Source: Piliocolobus tephrosceles (lineage: Eukaryota > Chordata > Mammalia > Primates > Cercopithecidae). Taken from it: 64,000 nt of DNA. The translations under genes were made by a program, and so were the position numbers. The number at the start of each line of letters is the position of its first letter. Position 1 is the stretch's first letter. Below the pieces are notes generated by a model. It ran no database searches. It was given only the letters and a program-made list of their open reading frames with translations, and was not told the origin of the DNA. The DNA lies in assembly GCF_002776525.5 (NCBI RefSeq), contig NC_045437.1:134342399-134406398 (forward strand), in the 5' to 3' direction. Below, piece after piece: positions 1 to 10,467 of this stretch.

Positions 1-291
1 GCATGTTCTCACTCATAGGTGGGAACTGAACAATGAGCTCACTTGGACTCGGGAAGGGGAACATCACACACTGGGGCCTATCATGGGGAGGGGGGAGGGG
101 GGAGGGATTGCATTGGGGAGTTATACCTGATATAAATGATGAATTGATGGGTGCTGACGAGTTGATGGGTGCAGCACACCAACATGGCACATGTATACAT
201 ATGTAACAAACCTGCACGTTATGCACATGTACCCCAGAACTTAAAGTATAATAAAAAAAAAAAAGAAAAATAAAAAAGAAGAAAAAAAAAA
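1..291 (+). mobile_element. L1PA 3' end (3' UTR and poly-A)
   Basis: Primate L1 tail in sense orientation. It shows the conserved 'ggtgggaactgaacaatgag' start of the young 3' UTR, the G-rich polypurine tract at 85-106, the 'gcagcacaccaacatggcac' segment and a poly-A tail from about 253. The element continues beyond the left edge, so its length is unknown. The repeat TTGATGGGTGC occurs twice (144-154 and 162-172), a private 18-bp duplication within the 3' UTR. Confidence 0.93.
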
Positions 292-614
292 GACTCATTA
301 GATTTAAAACAATGGATATAATACAAAGTATCTTCTGTGACTACAACAGGATTAAATTAGAATTCAATAACAGAAGGAAAACTGAAAAATTCACAAGTTT
401 GTGAATATTAAACAACATTCTTTTAAACAAGCAACAGATGAAAGAGTAAATCACAAGAGGCATTAGAAAACACTTAGAGACAAATAAAACTGAAAAAACA
501 ATATACCAAAACTTATGGGACACAGTGAAAGCAGTGTTAAGGGGTATATTTATAGCTATAAATGCTTATATTAGAAAACAAAAAAGATCTTCTATTGACA
601 ACCTAAATGTATGC
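292..614 (+). mobile_element. L1M ORF2 fragment (first block)
   Basis: Old L1 ORF2 sequence from the segment between the endonuclease and reverse transcriptase domains, recognisable by 'gggacacagtgaaagcagtg' at about 518-537. Frequent stops make it non-coding. It resumes at 1481 and continues, with other insertions, to about 4930, so these blocks are one ancient L1 copy. Confidence 0.8.
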
Positions 615-1480
615 AGTAAATTCCTACAATTTATGGTGCCTCAACATCCATTTTGAATATAAATTGGACTGTCTTATACAAGAATCAAGAATTGGTCACC
701 TTTGACACTGTTTCTAGTTCTCTGCCTCCTTCCAATTCCTCAAGGTGATAGATACAGATGTCTGCCTTATACATCCACCTCCCCATGGGACAGCTATGTA
801 CAACTCACTTGACCTTCTCCACTGACCCCCACATTCTGAATGGACTATGAAAATATATGAGTGATCACCTTTCCGTCACAGTGGGACTCCACAGAACTTG
901 TGCCTGCTTGCTCTAACCTCACCAATTAGTATGCCCCATGAGAAATCAGTTTGAGCAATGCCTTAGACCCAACAGAGGCTCTGGTTTGCAGGTCCCATTT
1001 TATCTCTCTTGCTTCCTATCCTCCGATTTAACATTCATATCTTAGAAGTCTCCCTTTTCCCACTGGCCCTGCGAGGCATGCTCTAGCTGGGATTTGTAAG
1101 TAATACACTGCTTTTGTTGTTTTATGTGATTCGTTGAGTTGCTTCTTCTGGTTGTCACCTGACTGACACACCCCAAACTAGCTTCTTTCCTCATCAGGAC
1201 TCTTCTAGAGAGTGGATATTTTGGTAGGAATAAACTAGATACAGGTTAAATAAGAGCTAATATTGTGTTTGCCAGTACAAACAATTTTCCTGTGAGGAAC
1301 AGCAGGCCATGGTCAAACATTTACGCATTAGGCCATATGCTAGGACAAAGAAGTATTCCATGAAAAGCACATTGTAATCACCCATGAGCAAATCCCCTGG
1401 ATCCCAGTCAGTGCAGGGCGAGAGTTCATAGCCAATTCTCCTGTGAGAGACCTCCAGACCAAATGGACGGAAAATACAGC
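615..1480. mobile_element. unassigned insert inside the L1M
   Basis: About 0.86 kb with no L1 similarity separates adjoining ORF2 positions: 'caacctaaatgtatgc' before it and 'ttaagaaactagaaagagaa' after it are neighbours in L1. Its GC content is higher than the flanks, and the stretch at 1010-1190 has an LTR-like look, but I could not identify a family, terminal repeats or a clear target-site duplication. It may be an old LTR or several elements. Confidence 0.5.
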
Positions 1481-2556
1481 GTCTTATGATTTAAGAAACT
1501 AGAAAGAGAATAAAGGAGACCCAATGATAGCAGAAGGAAGGATATAATAAAAATTAGAGCAAAGAAAAAAATGAAATAGAGAAAAGAAACACAATACAGA
1601 ACATCTGTGAAATCAAGAGGTGGTTCTTCAAAAAGATCAACAAAATTGGCAACTCTTTAGGGAGATAGACTAAGCAAAAGAGGACTCAAATTTCCAAAAC
1701 AAAAATAAAAGTAGTACGTACTAATGCTATGGAAATAAAGAAGAGAATACTGTAAGCAATTGTACACCAACAAATTAGATGACTTATAGAAAATGGACAA
1801 AATCCCAGAAACACAAAACCTACCAAGATTAAACCAGGCAGAAAGAGAAAATCTGAATAGATGTATAACTAGTGAGGAGACCGGATCAATAATCAAAATC
1901 TCCAGACAAAGAAAAGCCATGAACCTGATGGCTTCATTGGGTGAATGCTATCAAACATTTAAAGAACTAATAGCAATCCTTTTCAACCTTTTGTCAAAAA
2001 ACTGAAGAAGAGGGAACACTCCCTAACTTAATCTGTGTGGTCAGCATTGGCCTAATATGGAAGACAGACAAACACTACAATAAAACTACAGATAATTATT
2101 CCTTATGAATATTAATGCAAAAATTATCAACAAAATACTAGCAAACCAAATTCAAAAGTATATCATAAAGATTATAAACCATAGCCAAGTGGGATTTATT
2201 CCTGGAATACAAGGATGATCTAGCATATCAAAATTCAACAATTTGATATAACATATTAACAGAATGAAGGCAGGAGGAACCACATGATCACCTCAACTGA
2301 TACATAAATAACATTTGACAAATTCAACACCTTTTCATCACAGAAACATTCAATAAGCTAAAAATAGAAGGAAACTATCTCAACATCATAAAAGACATAT
2401 GCAAAACCCACAGTGAATATCATACTCAACGGTAAAAGAATAAAAGCTTTTTCTATAAGATCAGAATCAAGGCAAGAAGACTTGCTTTCACTACTTCTAT
2501 TTCACATGGAACTGGAAGTCACAGCCAGAGCAATTGGGCAAGGAAAGAAAATAAAA
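1481..2556 (+). mobile_element. L1M ORF2 fragment (second block)
   Basis: Sense ORF2 sequence covering the reverse transcriptase core, including 'aaaagatcaacaaaattggc' near 1632 and the 'catactcaac(g)gtaaaaga' segment near 2420. A 70-codon open frame at 1793-2005 and an 85-codon frame at 2413-2670 are decayed pieces of it; the second reads on into the FLAM. No intact domain remains. Confidence 0.88.
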
Positions 2557-2569
2557 GGCATCCAAATTT

Positions 2570-2708
2570 ATTTTGCATTTTTTTTTTTTTTTTTTAGATT
2601 TGGTCTCTATGTTGTCCAGGCTAGTCTTGAACTCCAGGCCTCAAGTGATCCTCTTGCCTTGGCCTCCTGAAATGCTGGGATTACAAGAATGAGCGATTGT
2701 ACCCAGCT
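2570..2708 (-). mobile_element. FLAM (free left Alu monomer)
   Basis: Antisense single Alu left monomer of about 139 bp: a T-tract at 2578-2596, then the complement of the left arm up to its 5' end. Imperfect 13-bp target-site duplications flank it (2557-2569 and 2709-2721, one mismatch). A lone monomer with slightly decayed duplications fits an insertion predating dimeric Alus. Confidence 0.8.
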
Positions 2709-2721
2709 GGCATCTAAATTT

Positions 2722-3802
2722 GAAAGGGAGAAATAAAATTATGTCTGTTCACAAATATGATTTATATGTAGAAAACTGTAAATATTCCACCAAAAAATCT
2801 CTGTTATAACTAAAAATAAATTCAATAAAGTAAAACAATACAAAGTTGACATGCAAAAATCATTCACATTTTTATGCACTTAAATGGCAATTCAAAAATG
2901 AAAGAAAATAATACCAACAATTCCATTTAAAATAGCATCAAAAGAAAAAAACACTTCAAAATGATTTAACCAAAGAGGTAAAATATTTCTACAATGAAAA
3001 CTACAAATCAATTCTGAAAGAAATTTAAAAAGACATAAATAAATGGAAACACAACTCATGTTCATGGATTGGAAGATTTAATATTGTTAAGATGTCAATA
3101 CTATTCAAAGTGATCTACAGATTTAATGCCATCCCCATCAAAATTTCAAGAATATCTTTTTCTTTTCTTTTCTTTTTTTCTTTTCTTTTCTTTTCTTTCT
3201 TTGTTTCTTGCAGAAATAGACAAATTCATGCTAGAATTCATATGGAACCTCAAGGGATCCTAAAGAGCCAGAACAATCCTGAAAGGGAAGAACAAAGCTA
3301 AAGGACTCACATGTCCTGATTTCACATCTTACTACCAAGCCTCAATAATCAAAACAATGTGGTAAAGGCATAAATACAGATATATAGACCAATGGAACAA
3401 AATAGAATAAGAAAACCATCACATATATGGTAAAATGATTTTTGACAAAGGTTTTAATATTATTTAATGGGGAAGATACAATCATTTCAACAAATGGTGC
3501 TGAGGAAACTGGACATCCACATGCAAAAGAATGAGGCTGGCCCGTCCCATAACACATACACAAAAAGTAATTCAAAATGGATCAAACACCTATGTGCAGG
3601 AGATAAAGCTATAAAACTCTTAGAAGAAACACAGAACAAAAGCTTTACAACCTTGAAATTGGCAATGCTTTCTTGGATATGACACCAAAGGCAAAGGCAA
3701 GAAAAGAAAAAAACAAAAAACAGACAAATGTAACTTCACAAAAATTTTAAAATTTTGTGCATTGAAAAACACTATCAACAGAGTCAAAAGGCAACCCACA
3801 AA
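2722..3802 (+). mobile_element. L1M ORF2 fragment (third block)
   Basis: Continuation of the L1M ORF2 through the region after the reverse transcriptase into the C-terminal region, for example 'gttaagatgtcaatactatt' near 3087 and 'accaatggaacaaaatagaa' near 3389. Open frames here (3092-3301, 3467-3682) are short L1 remnants. The block is interrupted at 3156-3210 by an expanded pyrimidine tract. Confidence 0.9.
3156..3210. repeat. (TTTTC)n tract inside L1 ORF2
   Basis: Runs of TTTTC/TTTTTC occupy a position where L1 normally has only a short T-run before 'gcagaaataga'. This looks like microsatellite growth from a pre-existing T-rich stretch. Confidence 0.85.
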
Positions 3803-3982
3803 GCCAGGTATGGTATTGTACACCTGTACTTTCAGCTGTTTGGAAAGCTGAGGCAGGAGGATCACTTGAGCCTAGGAGTTTGAGGTTGCAGTGTGCTATG
3901 ATCATCGTGCCTTCTGAATAACCATTGCACTTCAGCCTATGCAACATAACAAGACCCCACCTCTAAAAAACAGAAAAAAAAG
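3803..3982 (+). mobile_element. FRAM (free right Alu monomer)
   Basis: Sense Alu monomer of right-arm type: 'gaggcaggaggatcacttga', then 'gctatgatcatcgtgcc', then 'cagcctatgcaacataacaa' and an A-rich tail. A private insertion of about 14 bp lies after the internal 'gatcatcgtgcc'. Possible degraded target-site duplication 'caacccaca' (3792-3800) and 'caactctca' (3984-3992). Confidence 0.72.
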
Positions 3983-4930
3983 ACAACTCTCAGAATGGGA
4001 GGAAATATGTCTAAATCATATTTCTGATAAAGGATTAACATTCAGAATATAGAGAGAACTTCTAAAACTCAGTAACTTAAAAATAAACAAGTAACTTAAA
4101 ATTGGGCAACAGACTTCCAAAGAAGAGACATTTCTCCAAAGAAGATAACAAACATTTCCAAATGGAGACATTTCTCTAAAGAAGATAACAAACAACCAAT
4201 AACCATATGAAAAGATGCCCCAAATAGTATCATTAGGGAAATGCAAATTATAACTACAATAAGATTCCATCTCAAACCCATTAGGATGTCTACTATCAGC
4301 AAAAGAGAAAATAAATACTGTAAGCAAGGATGTGTAGAAACTGGAATTGTATACTGCCTGTGGGAACCTAAAATGGAACATGCCACTGTGGAAAATAGTA
4401 TGGTGGTTTATCAGAAACTTAAAAATTAAGTGATCACATAATCCAGCAATTCTACTTCTGGGTATATACTCAAAAAGTAATTGAACGCAGAGTCTTCAAG
4501 AGATATTAATACACCAATGTTTTATAGCAGCATTGTTTACAATAGATAGAATGTGGAAGCAACCACATTTAAGGATAACAAATGTGCGTATCCATACAAT
4601 GGAATTAGTATTCAGCCTTCAAAGGAAAGAAATTCTGATATATGCTACAACCTGAATAAACCTTGAGGACATTATGCTAAATATACGCCAGTCACAAAAA
4701 AGCAAATACGTAAGATCCCACTTGTTCGAGGTACTTAGTCAAAATTATAGGGGTAGAAAGTAGAATGATGGTTGCCAGGGCCTGGGGGGCAGGTGAAATT
4801 ATTGTTTAACAGGTATTGGGTTTGAGTTTTGCAAGACGAAAGGAGCGGTGGAGATGAGTGTTAGTGATGCTTTCGTAATAATTTAAATGTACTTAATATC
4901 AGTGAAGTGTACACTTAAAAATGGTTAAGA
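3983..4930 (+). mobile_element. L1M ORF2 end and 3' UTR
   Basis: Final part of the L1M: end of ORF2 ('ctgggtatatactcaaaaag' near 4460) followed by 3' UTR with 'gaatgatggttgccagggcc' and 'gtgtacacttaaaaatggtt', typical of L1MB/L1MC-age tails. A local 40-bp duplication lies at 4125-4193. Open frames on either strand are not L1 proteins in frame. Confidence 0.87.
4125..4193. repeat. 40-bp-period tandem duplication in L1M
   Basis: The 29-bp string beginning GAGACATTTCTC occurs at 4125-4153 and 4165-4193 with one difference (C versus T). L1 normally has this once, so it is a private duplication of this copy. Confidence 0.85.
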
Positions 4931-4931
4931 T

Positions 4932-5334
4932 AGAAACTGGAGGACCTGATGTTAAGTGAAATAAGTCAGACACAGAAAGATAAATACTGCAGATTTCACT
5001 TATACACAGAATCTAAAAATGTCAGTCATAGAAGCAGAGAGTAGAATGGTGGTTACCAGTGGTTGGGGTGGAGTTGGGAAGATGTTTTTCAAAGAGTACA
5101 AAATTTCAGTTAAACAGGAGGAATAAGTTCAAAAGATCTATTGTACAAATCGTTAATAACAATGCATTATATATTTGAAAATTGCTAAGAGATTTTAAGT
5201 GTTCTCACTACAAATAAATGGTAAGCATATAAGATAATGCATATGTTATTTAGCTCCACAATGTATGCATATTTTAAAGCATCATGTTGTATACCATAAA
5301 TGCATACAATTTTTATTTGTCAACTTAAAAAGAT
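4932..5334 (+). mobile_element. L1MA-type 3' end
   Basis: A second L1 tail in the same orientation: 'gatgttaagtgaaataagtc', 'gagtagaatggtggttacca', then 'caaaagatctattgtacaaa' and an AT-rich end. This matches the L1MA 3' UTR and not the L1M tail just before it, so it is a separate 5'-truncated insertion. Confidence 0.85.
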
Positions 5335-5565
5335 AATAACAATAGTATATAAGGAAAAAAATCAAGAGAGTAAAGGCATTTAACAAAAAGGCAAGTTTTG
5401 TGAGAAAAGCCAGTTTCTCCCTTCCCCTCAGAGAGTAGAAAAAAAAGATTAAGATAGTAAATATTATGTTGTGGATATTTTACCACAAGGAAAACAGTTA
5501 TATCAATGAATAACCAAATAGACAAGTATGTGATAAATTTTAATGAAAATTTTTGTTTTTCTTGA
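5335..5565. other. single-copy DNA, nothing recognised
   Basis: AT-rich sequence between the L1MA tail and the hAT MITE. I see no repeat family, gene or RNA signature. Confidence 0.5.
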
Positions 5566-5670
5566 CTAAGGGTTGATAAAACTGTCTGTGAACCAAACTG
5601 TCTGGCCTGTTGCCTGTTTCTGTAATGACATTTTATTTGAACACAGTTATGCTCATTTTATTCATTTATT

Positions 5671-5954
5671 CTTTTATTTATTTTTAGTGATACATCATAT
5701 TTTATAAATTTATGGGGTACATCTGGTTGTTTTTTACACGCATAGCATGTAAAATGACCAAGACAGAGTATTTGGGGTGTCTATCACCTTGAGTATTGAA
5801 TATTTGTTTGTTTGGGGAACAATTCAAGTTCTCTCTTCTAGCTGTTTTGAAATACACAATACAGTGTTGCAAAATACAGTCTTCCTACTCTGCTATTGAA
5901 CATTAAAACTTGTACCTTCTGTCTAACCGTATGTTTGTACCCACTGAACCAACT
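5671..5954 (-). mobile_element. L1 3' end, antisense, inside the MITE
   Basis: Reverse complement of an L1MA/L1PB-age 3' UTR: a T-rich start, 'atttatggggtacatctggt' near 5709, 'gctgttttgaaatacacaat' and '(t)tgtacccactgaacc' at the far end. It is a 5'-truncated retroposed tail that interrupts the MITE. Confidence 0.8.
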
Positions 5955-6007
5955 CAATACCATCTTTGGCTGCTTTTGTACTACAATGGCAGAGTCACTA
6001 GAGTTGC

Positions 6008-6133
6008 CTGTCCTTACCTGCAGATGCAGAACGTGCGGATGTCAAGGGCTGGCTCTAAGACCTGAGCATACTCAGATTATGTTATCCACAGGGGTCCTAG
6101 AACTATCATCCTATTGATACTGATGGACGACTG
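6008..6133 (-). mobile_element. Tigger-type MITE fragment
   Basis: Ends at 'gatggacgactgta', the terminal inverted repeat of TcMar-Tigger elements of the 'acagtcgtcc...gtatcc' type, preceded by the complement of the 5' end and the nearby 'gcagatgcagaacgtgcgga' segment. It interrupts the last part of the hAT MITE. Confidence 0.65.
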
Positions 6134-6475
6134 TAGTTTGCAACAGAGCCACTATGTCCAACAAAGCCTAAAATTTACTATTTGACCCTTTACAGACAAG
6201 TCTGTGATTCTGGATCTATGGATCAAAATAAATGTGAAGTCAGATGTGTCCAGGGATTACAGAGGGATATTTACTTAAATTCATTTACATTTTTTTGAAT
6301 TCATCTCAGAACCTTATTTTAAAAAGAAAGGGTAAATCATATGGATAGAGAAGAGGTATACTATCAAACCAGTGAAGAATTTAATTTCTGCAAAATTAGA
6401 TGCCGCTTTATGTAAAATCTAAAATTTAAAACTTTCTCACAGCCAAACACTATATATTGTACATTTAATATGTAC

Positions 6476-6662
6476 CAGGAACCATGTTCAACATTTTATG
6501 TGCAACTTTTCATTTCTTATCAGGACCTCATGGGGCAGATACTGCCAACCTACCTGTTTCAGAAGTAAGAACACTAGGACTCAGAGATAGTAAGTACCTT
6601 GCAAAATTTACACTGCTGGGTAACTGTTGGAGCAGCACTGGAACTCAGATACTTGAGCAATC
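6476..6662 (-). mobile_element. MIR, antisense
   Basis: Order typical of an antisense MIR: 'ccaggaaccatgttcaac', a middle 'gtaagaacactaggactcag' and 'ggaactcagata' at the end. Strongly diverged. Confidence 0.65.
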
Positions 6663-6754
6663 TTTCTTATTTCTTGAAAAAGATACTAGGGAGTAACAAG
6701 GCAATGATCACAGATGCAGTTAACTTATGAACATAATGACCACTGTGGAACTGC

Positions 6755-6990
6755 CTTGCTTAGCACAGTAGTTGAGAACATGGGCTTTGGTGTTAGCCTT
6801 CCCAAGTTCACATCCTTCACTTCTAGCCACATACCTGGGAAATTATTTAAGCTTTCTCTGTCTCAGTGTTCTTCACTGTAAAATACGGGTAATAATAGTA
6901 CCTATGTTTAGGGTAGTTGGAGAGCTCAAAGGACCCATAGCACTCTCACCACAGTACCTAGCACTGTTTGCTATTATTATCATCACTGAT
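6755..6990 (+). mobile_element. MIR, sense
   Basis: Sense MIR: 'agcacagtagttgagaacat', then 'gggaaattatttaagctttc', 'aaaatacgggtaataatagt' and 'gtacctagcactgtttg'. It forms an inverted pair with the MIR at 6476-6662. Confidence 0.75.
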
Positions 6991-7254
6991 ATTAATGTAC
7001 AAAGCCTTTTCCATTTTTCAAAACCCATTTAAAAACCTTTCCAGTATTCAACCATTCTCTAATTGCCCCTGCCTATAAGATGGTCTTTCTTCTTTATCAA
7101 TCACATTTGTTTTACAGCACATGAAATCAGCACTTGATTCCATGTAATTCAGTATTATCACCTATATATAAAGATGGGGAAATTCTAGAGACTAGACATT
7201 CATACTACTTTGCATACAGTAGGTTCTCAGAAAACATTACTGAATTGAACTGCA

Positions 7255-7398
7255 GCCAGGTAGGGTGGCTCACACCTACAATCTTGGCTACTTAGGAGAC
7301 TAGGGCAGGAGGATTGCTTGAAGCCAGGGGTTAGCGACTAGCCTGAGCAACAAAAGCTAGACTTTGTCTTTATAAAAATTAAACATAATATTAAAAAA
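7255..7398 (+). mobile_element. FLAM-like / truncated AluJ
   Basis: One diverged Alu left arm: 'gccaggtagggtggctcaca' to 'gcctgagcaacaaaagctag' and an A-rich end. No second arm follows, so it is a monomer or a 3'-truncated AluJ. Confidence 0.75.
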
Positions 7399-7495
7399 TT
7401 GACTGTGGTGCTCAAGTGTGGTAGAGCAGGGTTTCTCAAAGAGTTCTCACAGAAAAAACAAAAATAAAGAAGCAATAGAAAGAGGTTGCTTGGAT

Positions 7496-7743
7496 GTAGT
7501 GGGAACTGAACAATGAGAACACATGGACACAGACAGGGGAACAACAAACAACGGGGCCTGTGGGTGGTGAGGGGTGGAGGGAGAGCCCAGGATAAACAGC
7601 TAATGCATGCGGGGCTTAATACCTAGGTGATGAGTTGGTAAGGGGGCAAACCACCATGGCACATGTTTACCTGTGTAACAAACCTGTACATCCTGCATGT
7701 GTATCCCGGAACTTAAAATAAAATAAAAATTAAAGTAAAAATA
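7496..7743 (+). mobile_element. L1PA 3' end, strongly 5'-truncated
   Basis: About 248 bp of primate L1 3' UTR starting at 'gtgggaactgaacaatgaga', with 'acacatggacacag', 'aaaccaccatggcacatgtt' and an A-rich tail. Flanking GAGGTTGCTTGGA (7482-7494) and GGGGTTGCCTGA (from 7744) look like a decayed target-site duplication. Confidence 0.88.
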
Positions 7744-7755
7744 AGGGGTTGCCTG

Positions 7756-9129
7756 ATCAATTTTGTTTGGGAAGCCAACTAATTGTGTGATGTTAAATAG
7801 GATCCTAAATGCTAATTTTTTTTTCAGAGCTTTGTATCCAATGTGTACTATGAATACCCATGAGGGGATCGATACACACAGTGTTTTTAAAACTTATATG
7901 ACCACAAACTCCTCTTTAACAGAGAACTTTATAGGACGAATCTTCTGTAGAACGCATTCAGGAAAATTCCACTGCAGAGGAATAGATGAGCTAACAAGGA
8001 CTCTAACTCCTTGTTTTAATCAGTGAAATTTAATCAAATAATTTACCTAATGCCAATAATGTGCCAAATTCTGTGCTAGAAGGCCATGGGGACAAAAAAT
8101 AATTCTTTGCATTTTATCTTTTTTTTCAGGATAAAAAAAAAAAAAAAAACGAACATGTCACTTTAAAAACCAATGGTGTAAAGTCAGAAAGTGGGACCCA
8201 AGGGGCCAGTGTCTAGATCCTACGGACATAATCAGGCAGTAACATTCTTACAGTTAGAATCAAAGCACAAAACAGATTACTTGGAACAAATGCTAGATAT
8301 CTGAAAAATGTCAGGAAAAGAAAAATCGAGTTAAAACATGTTTATTTAAAAGTCCAAATTTGTCATTTATTCATCTGTAGGAAAGAACTAAGAGCATTTC
8401 TTCTGACCTTCAGTCCCATGAAACCAATAACATACTGAGATTGCCATTCTATTTTTTTTTTCACTATGTTGGAGATTCCGTTCAGTCTCAGGAATAAAAA
8501 GCCTAGTTGGTTCTCTTTTGGACAAATACCGAACATGATGATGGATGCTCTTAAGGGTATCATATAATGCTTATTGTAAAAACATAAACATTCAGAATAG
8601 GCAACAAAAGCCAGAAAGGATGCCAAATAAAGTTAATTTCAGGCAGGCAAAGAAATGTTTCATCCATCCTGGGATTCAATTGGGAAGAGAAAGTGGCCCT
8701 TATGGTACAAATAAAATAATGTAAAAACTCTTAGTTCCACTAAGTTAGATATTTTATGTGCCAAGTGATGGCCTCAGAACTATTGATTTCCTTATGTCTT
8801 TGATAAGTACTCACAAAACACAGAGAAAGAGAATTCAGTGGCAGAAAAGCTCCCGAGAGTTCTACCAAATTGACTATTTCCAAACTGTTTTCTGACATGA
8901 AAATTTTCCTGGCATGTGCCTACATTCAAAAGACATTCTGAAGAACATGGTAAGTGTCAAGATTCTCCTTGCACAACTTTTATGTTTTCAGGTTCTCTTA
9001 GTCCTCATATAACGTTTTGAGAATGTATTCTATCTCAACTGCATATGACTGCAAATAAAGATTGCTATCATTGCTATATTTTGTCCAGACGCAGTACCTG
9101 GCACTTGGCATATGTTTTCTATCTCCAGC
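7756..9129. other. mostly single-copy DNA
   Basis: No gene or confident repeat. A weak L2/MIR-like stretch lies near 8040-8105 ('aatgtgccaaattctgtgct') and an A-run at 8133-8149. Open frames of 70-87 codons (7763-8026, and 8363-8626 on the minus strand) have no recognisable similarity and no supporting signals. Confidence 0.5.
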
Positions 9130-9297
9130 TGTTTTCTTTGTTTGTTTTTGAGACAGAGGCTCACTTTGTCATTCAGGCTGGAATGTACTGGTGTGATCAT
9201 AGCTCACTGCAGTCTCAAATTTCTGGGGTCAAGCAATACTCCCGACTTAGCCTCCCAAAGTGCTGGGATTACAGGTGAGAGACACCATGCCCAGCCT
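9130..9297 (-). mobile_element. AluJ with internal deletion, antisense
   Basis: Starts with the complement of the Alu tail and right arm ('gagacagaggctcactttgt', 'gatcatagctcactgcagtc'), then jumps to left-arm sequence ('cctcccaaagtgctgggatt') and the 5' end near 9297. About 120 bp of the middle is missing, which fuses the two arms. Confidence 0.8.
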
Positions 9298-9361
9298 ATC
9301 TCTAACCTTTAAAACAATGTCAGCAAAAAGTATGTGTAGGGATGAATATATATACATGCAA

Positions 9362-9378
9362 GTGTGCATGTGCGCGCG

Positions 9379-9412
<34 letters not shown>
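9362..9412. repeat. alternating TG/CG/CA microsatellite
   Basis: Fifty-one bases of unbroken purine-pyrimidine alternation: GTGTGCATGTG, then (CG)n, then (CA)n. The centre is self-complementary. CG-alternating DNA of this kind is the classic Z-DNA former. Confidence 0.95.
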
Positions 9413-9424
9413 GAAACGGAACTA

Positions 9425-9515
9425 AAGTTCCAAGCTGAATTGCATGCCCAGGGCCACCTAACTGATGAGGAAGAGTCAGAATCCAGAATCAAACCTGGGT
9501 CACTCTAACCTACCA
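9425..9515 (-). mobile_element. MIR core, antisense
   Basis: 'aaagttccaagctgaattgc' to 'cagaatcaaacctgggtcac' follows the order of an antisense MIR core. Short and diverged. Confidence 0.45.
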
Positions 9516-9683
9516 TCTATTCCTTTCCACTCTGATGTACTGCCTTGGCTTTTCAGTGCATCTCTCTATTGGGATTTTAGTCCTCATTTTTTTCTCCTGG
9601 TTTCTGTTCCTTCAGTTTCATGCTCCTTTCTAACCCAACCCTCTCTAGCGACATTTCTAAATCTTCTTACCACCCTCTAGTTT

Positions 9684-9870
9684 ACTATTTCTCAGTGAAT
9701 CCCAGAAAGCTGTTTGCATCAGAGCCATCTTCCAGTCAAAAGGGTAACTCTCATGCTCCCTTCCAGAACTGCTGAATAAGCATATCTAGGAGTGGAGTAT
9801 GAGATTCTGTATTCTGATCAAGTTTCCACCAGAGATTATGTCGCACAGCAAATTTTGAAAACTGCTATTT
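9684..9870. mobile_element. MER5A-like hAT MITE
   Basis: Diverged MER5A-type element: 'gctgtttgcatcagagccat', 'agaactgctgaataagcata', 'gagattctgtattctgatca' and the end 'caaattttgaaaactgc'. Its orientation is opposite to the copy at 10468. Confidence 0.5.
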
Positions 9871-9914
9871 TGATTATTATAATAGCCTATGTACTAGGTA
9901 TAAATTAAAATTGC

Positions 9915-10108
9915 TTCCTTCATACACCCAAGCCCTCATAACACTTGTTACCACTGAATGTGCTATTTGTTTACCCTCTTTGTTGTCTGTATTTCCCTTT
10001 TAGAATGTAAACCCTCTGAAAGCATGGGTTTTTGTCTCTCTTATTCACAACTGTATCTGTCCATTAATACAGAGCGATCAATAAATATTTGTTGAATAAA
10101 TGAAGGAT
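9915..10108 (+). mobile_element. L2 3' end
   Basis: Sense L2 tail: 'gttgtctgtatttccctttt', 'gtaaaccctctgaaagcatg' and the hallmark 'caataaatatttgttgaata' near the end. It starts the first member of the local duplicate pair with 12580-13110. Confidence 0.85.
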
Positions 10109-10400
10109 CAAAAAGAGACCATCCTTTGCCTAATTTGCCTCCTTATTACCATCCACTTTCTAACAGACACCCTGACTGACCCTATCTCAGCATTCTACGG
10201 GCTCTTTTAATTATTTTCAGTACTTTTCGTCCAGATAATACTAACAGTTCTCCATATCCTTTCTTGACTTTCATTTCCACAAAATCTCTAAGAAGTTACC
10301 CATGCACACACACAGATTGACAATTCAAGAAAGCAAAGCTGAGAATAGTTAACTTAGCAACCTATTCCCTAAATGAAAGAACTGGGGAGAGCTCAGCACT
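10109..10400. repeat. diverged block A (partner at 12790-13110)
   Basis: After the L2 tail, 'cttgactttcatttccacaa' with 'ctaagaagttaccca' and 'atagttaacttagcaacc' with 'attccctaaatgaa' align in order with 12950-13095. I infer an old local duplication or one unnamed composite repeat present twice. Confidence 0.55.
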
Positions 10401-10467
10401 TTTCACTCTACCTCCAACTCTCCTCAATGGCAAACAGATATTCAGCATAATCTTCTATTCTGAGGTT

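Larger units (their letters stand above)
5566..6212. mobile_element. hAT-type MITE, copy 1, split by two insertions
   Basis: Non-autonomous hAT element in three pieces (5566-5670, 5955-6007, 6134-6212). Landmarks are 'tgcctgtttctgta' near 5612, 'tttggctgcttttgtactac' near 5965, 'caaagcctaaaatttactat' near 6163 and the terminal 'ctttacagacaag'. The same family recurs at 21638-21864. I do not assign the MER name. Confidence 0.75.

Noticed and set aside
6476..6990. MIR-derived segments considered as tRNA genes
   Set aside because: MIR has a tRNA-derived head, but neither copy has intact A and B boxes at tRNA spacing or a cloverleaf.
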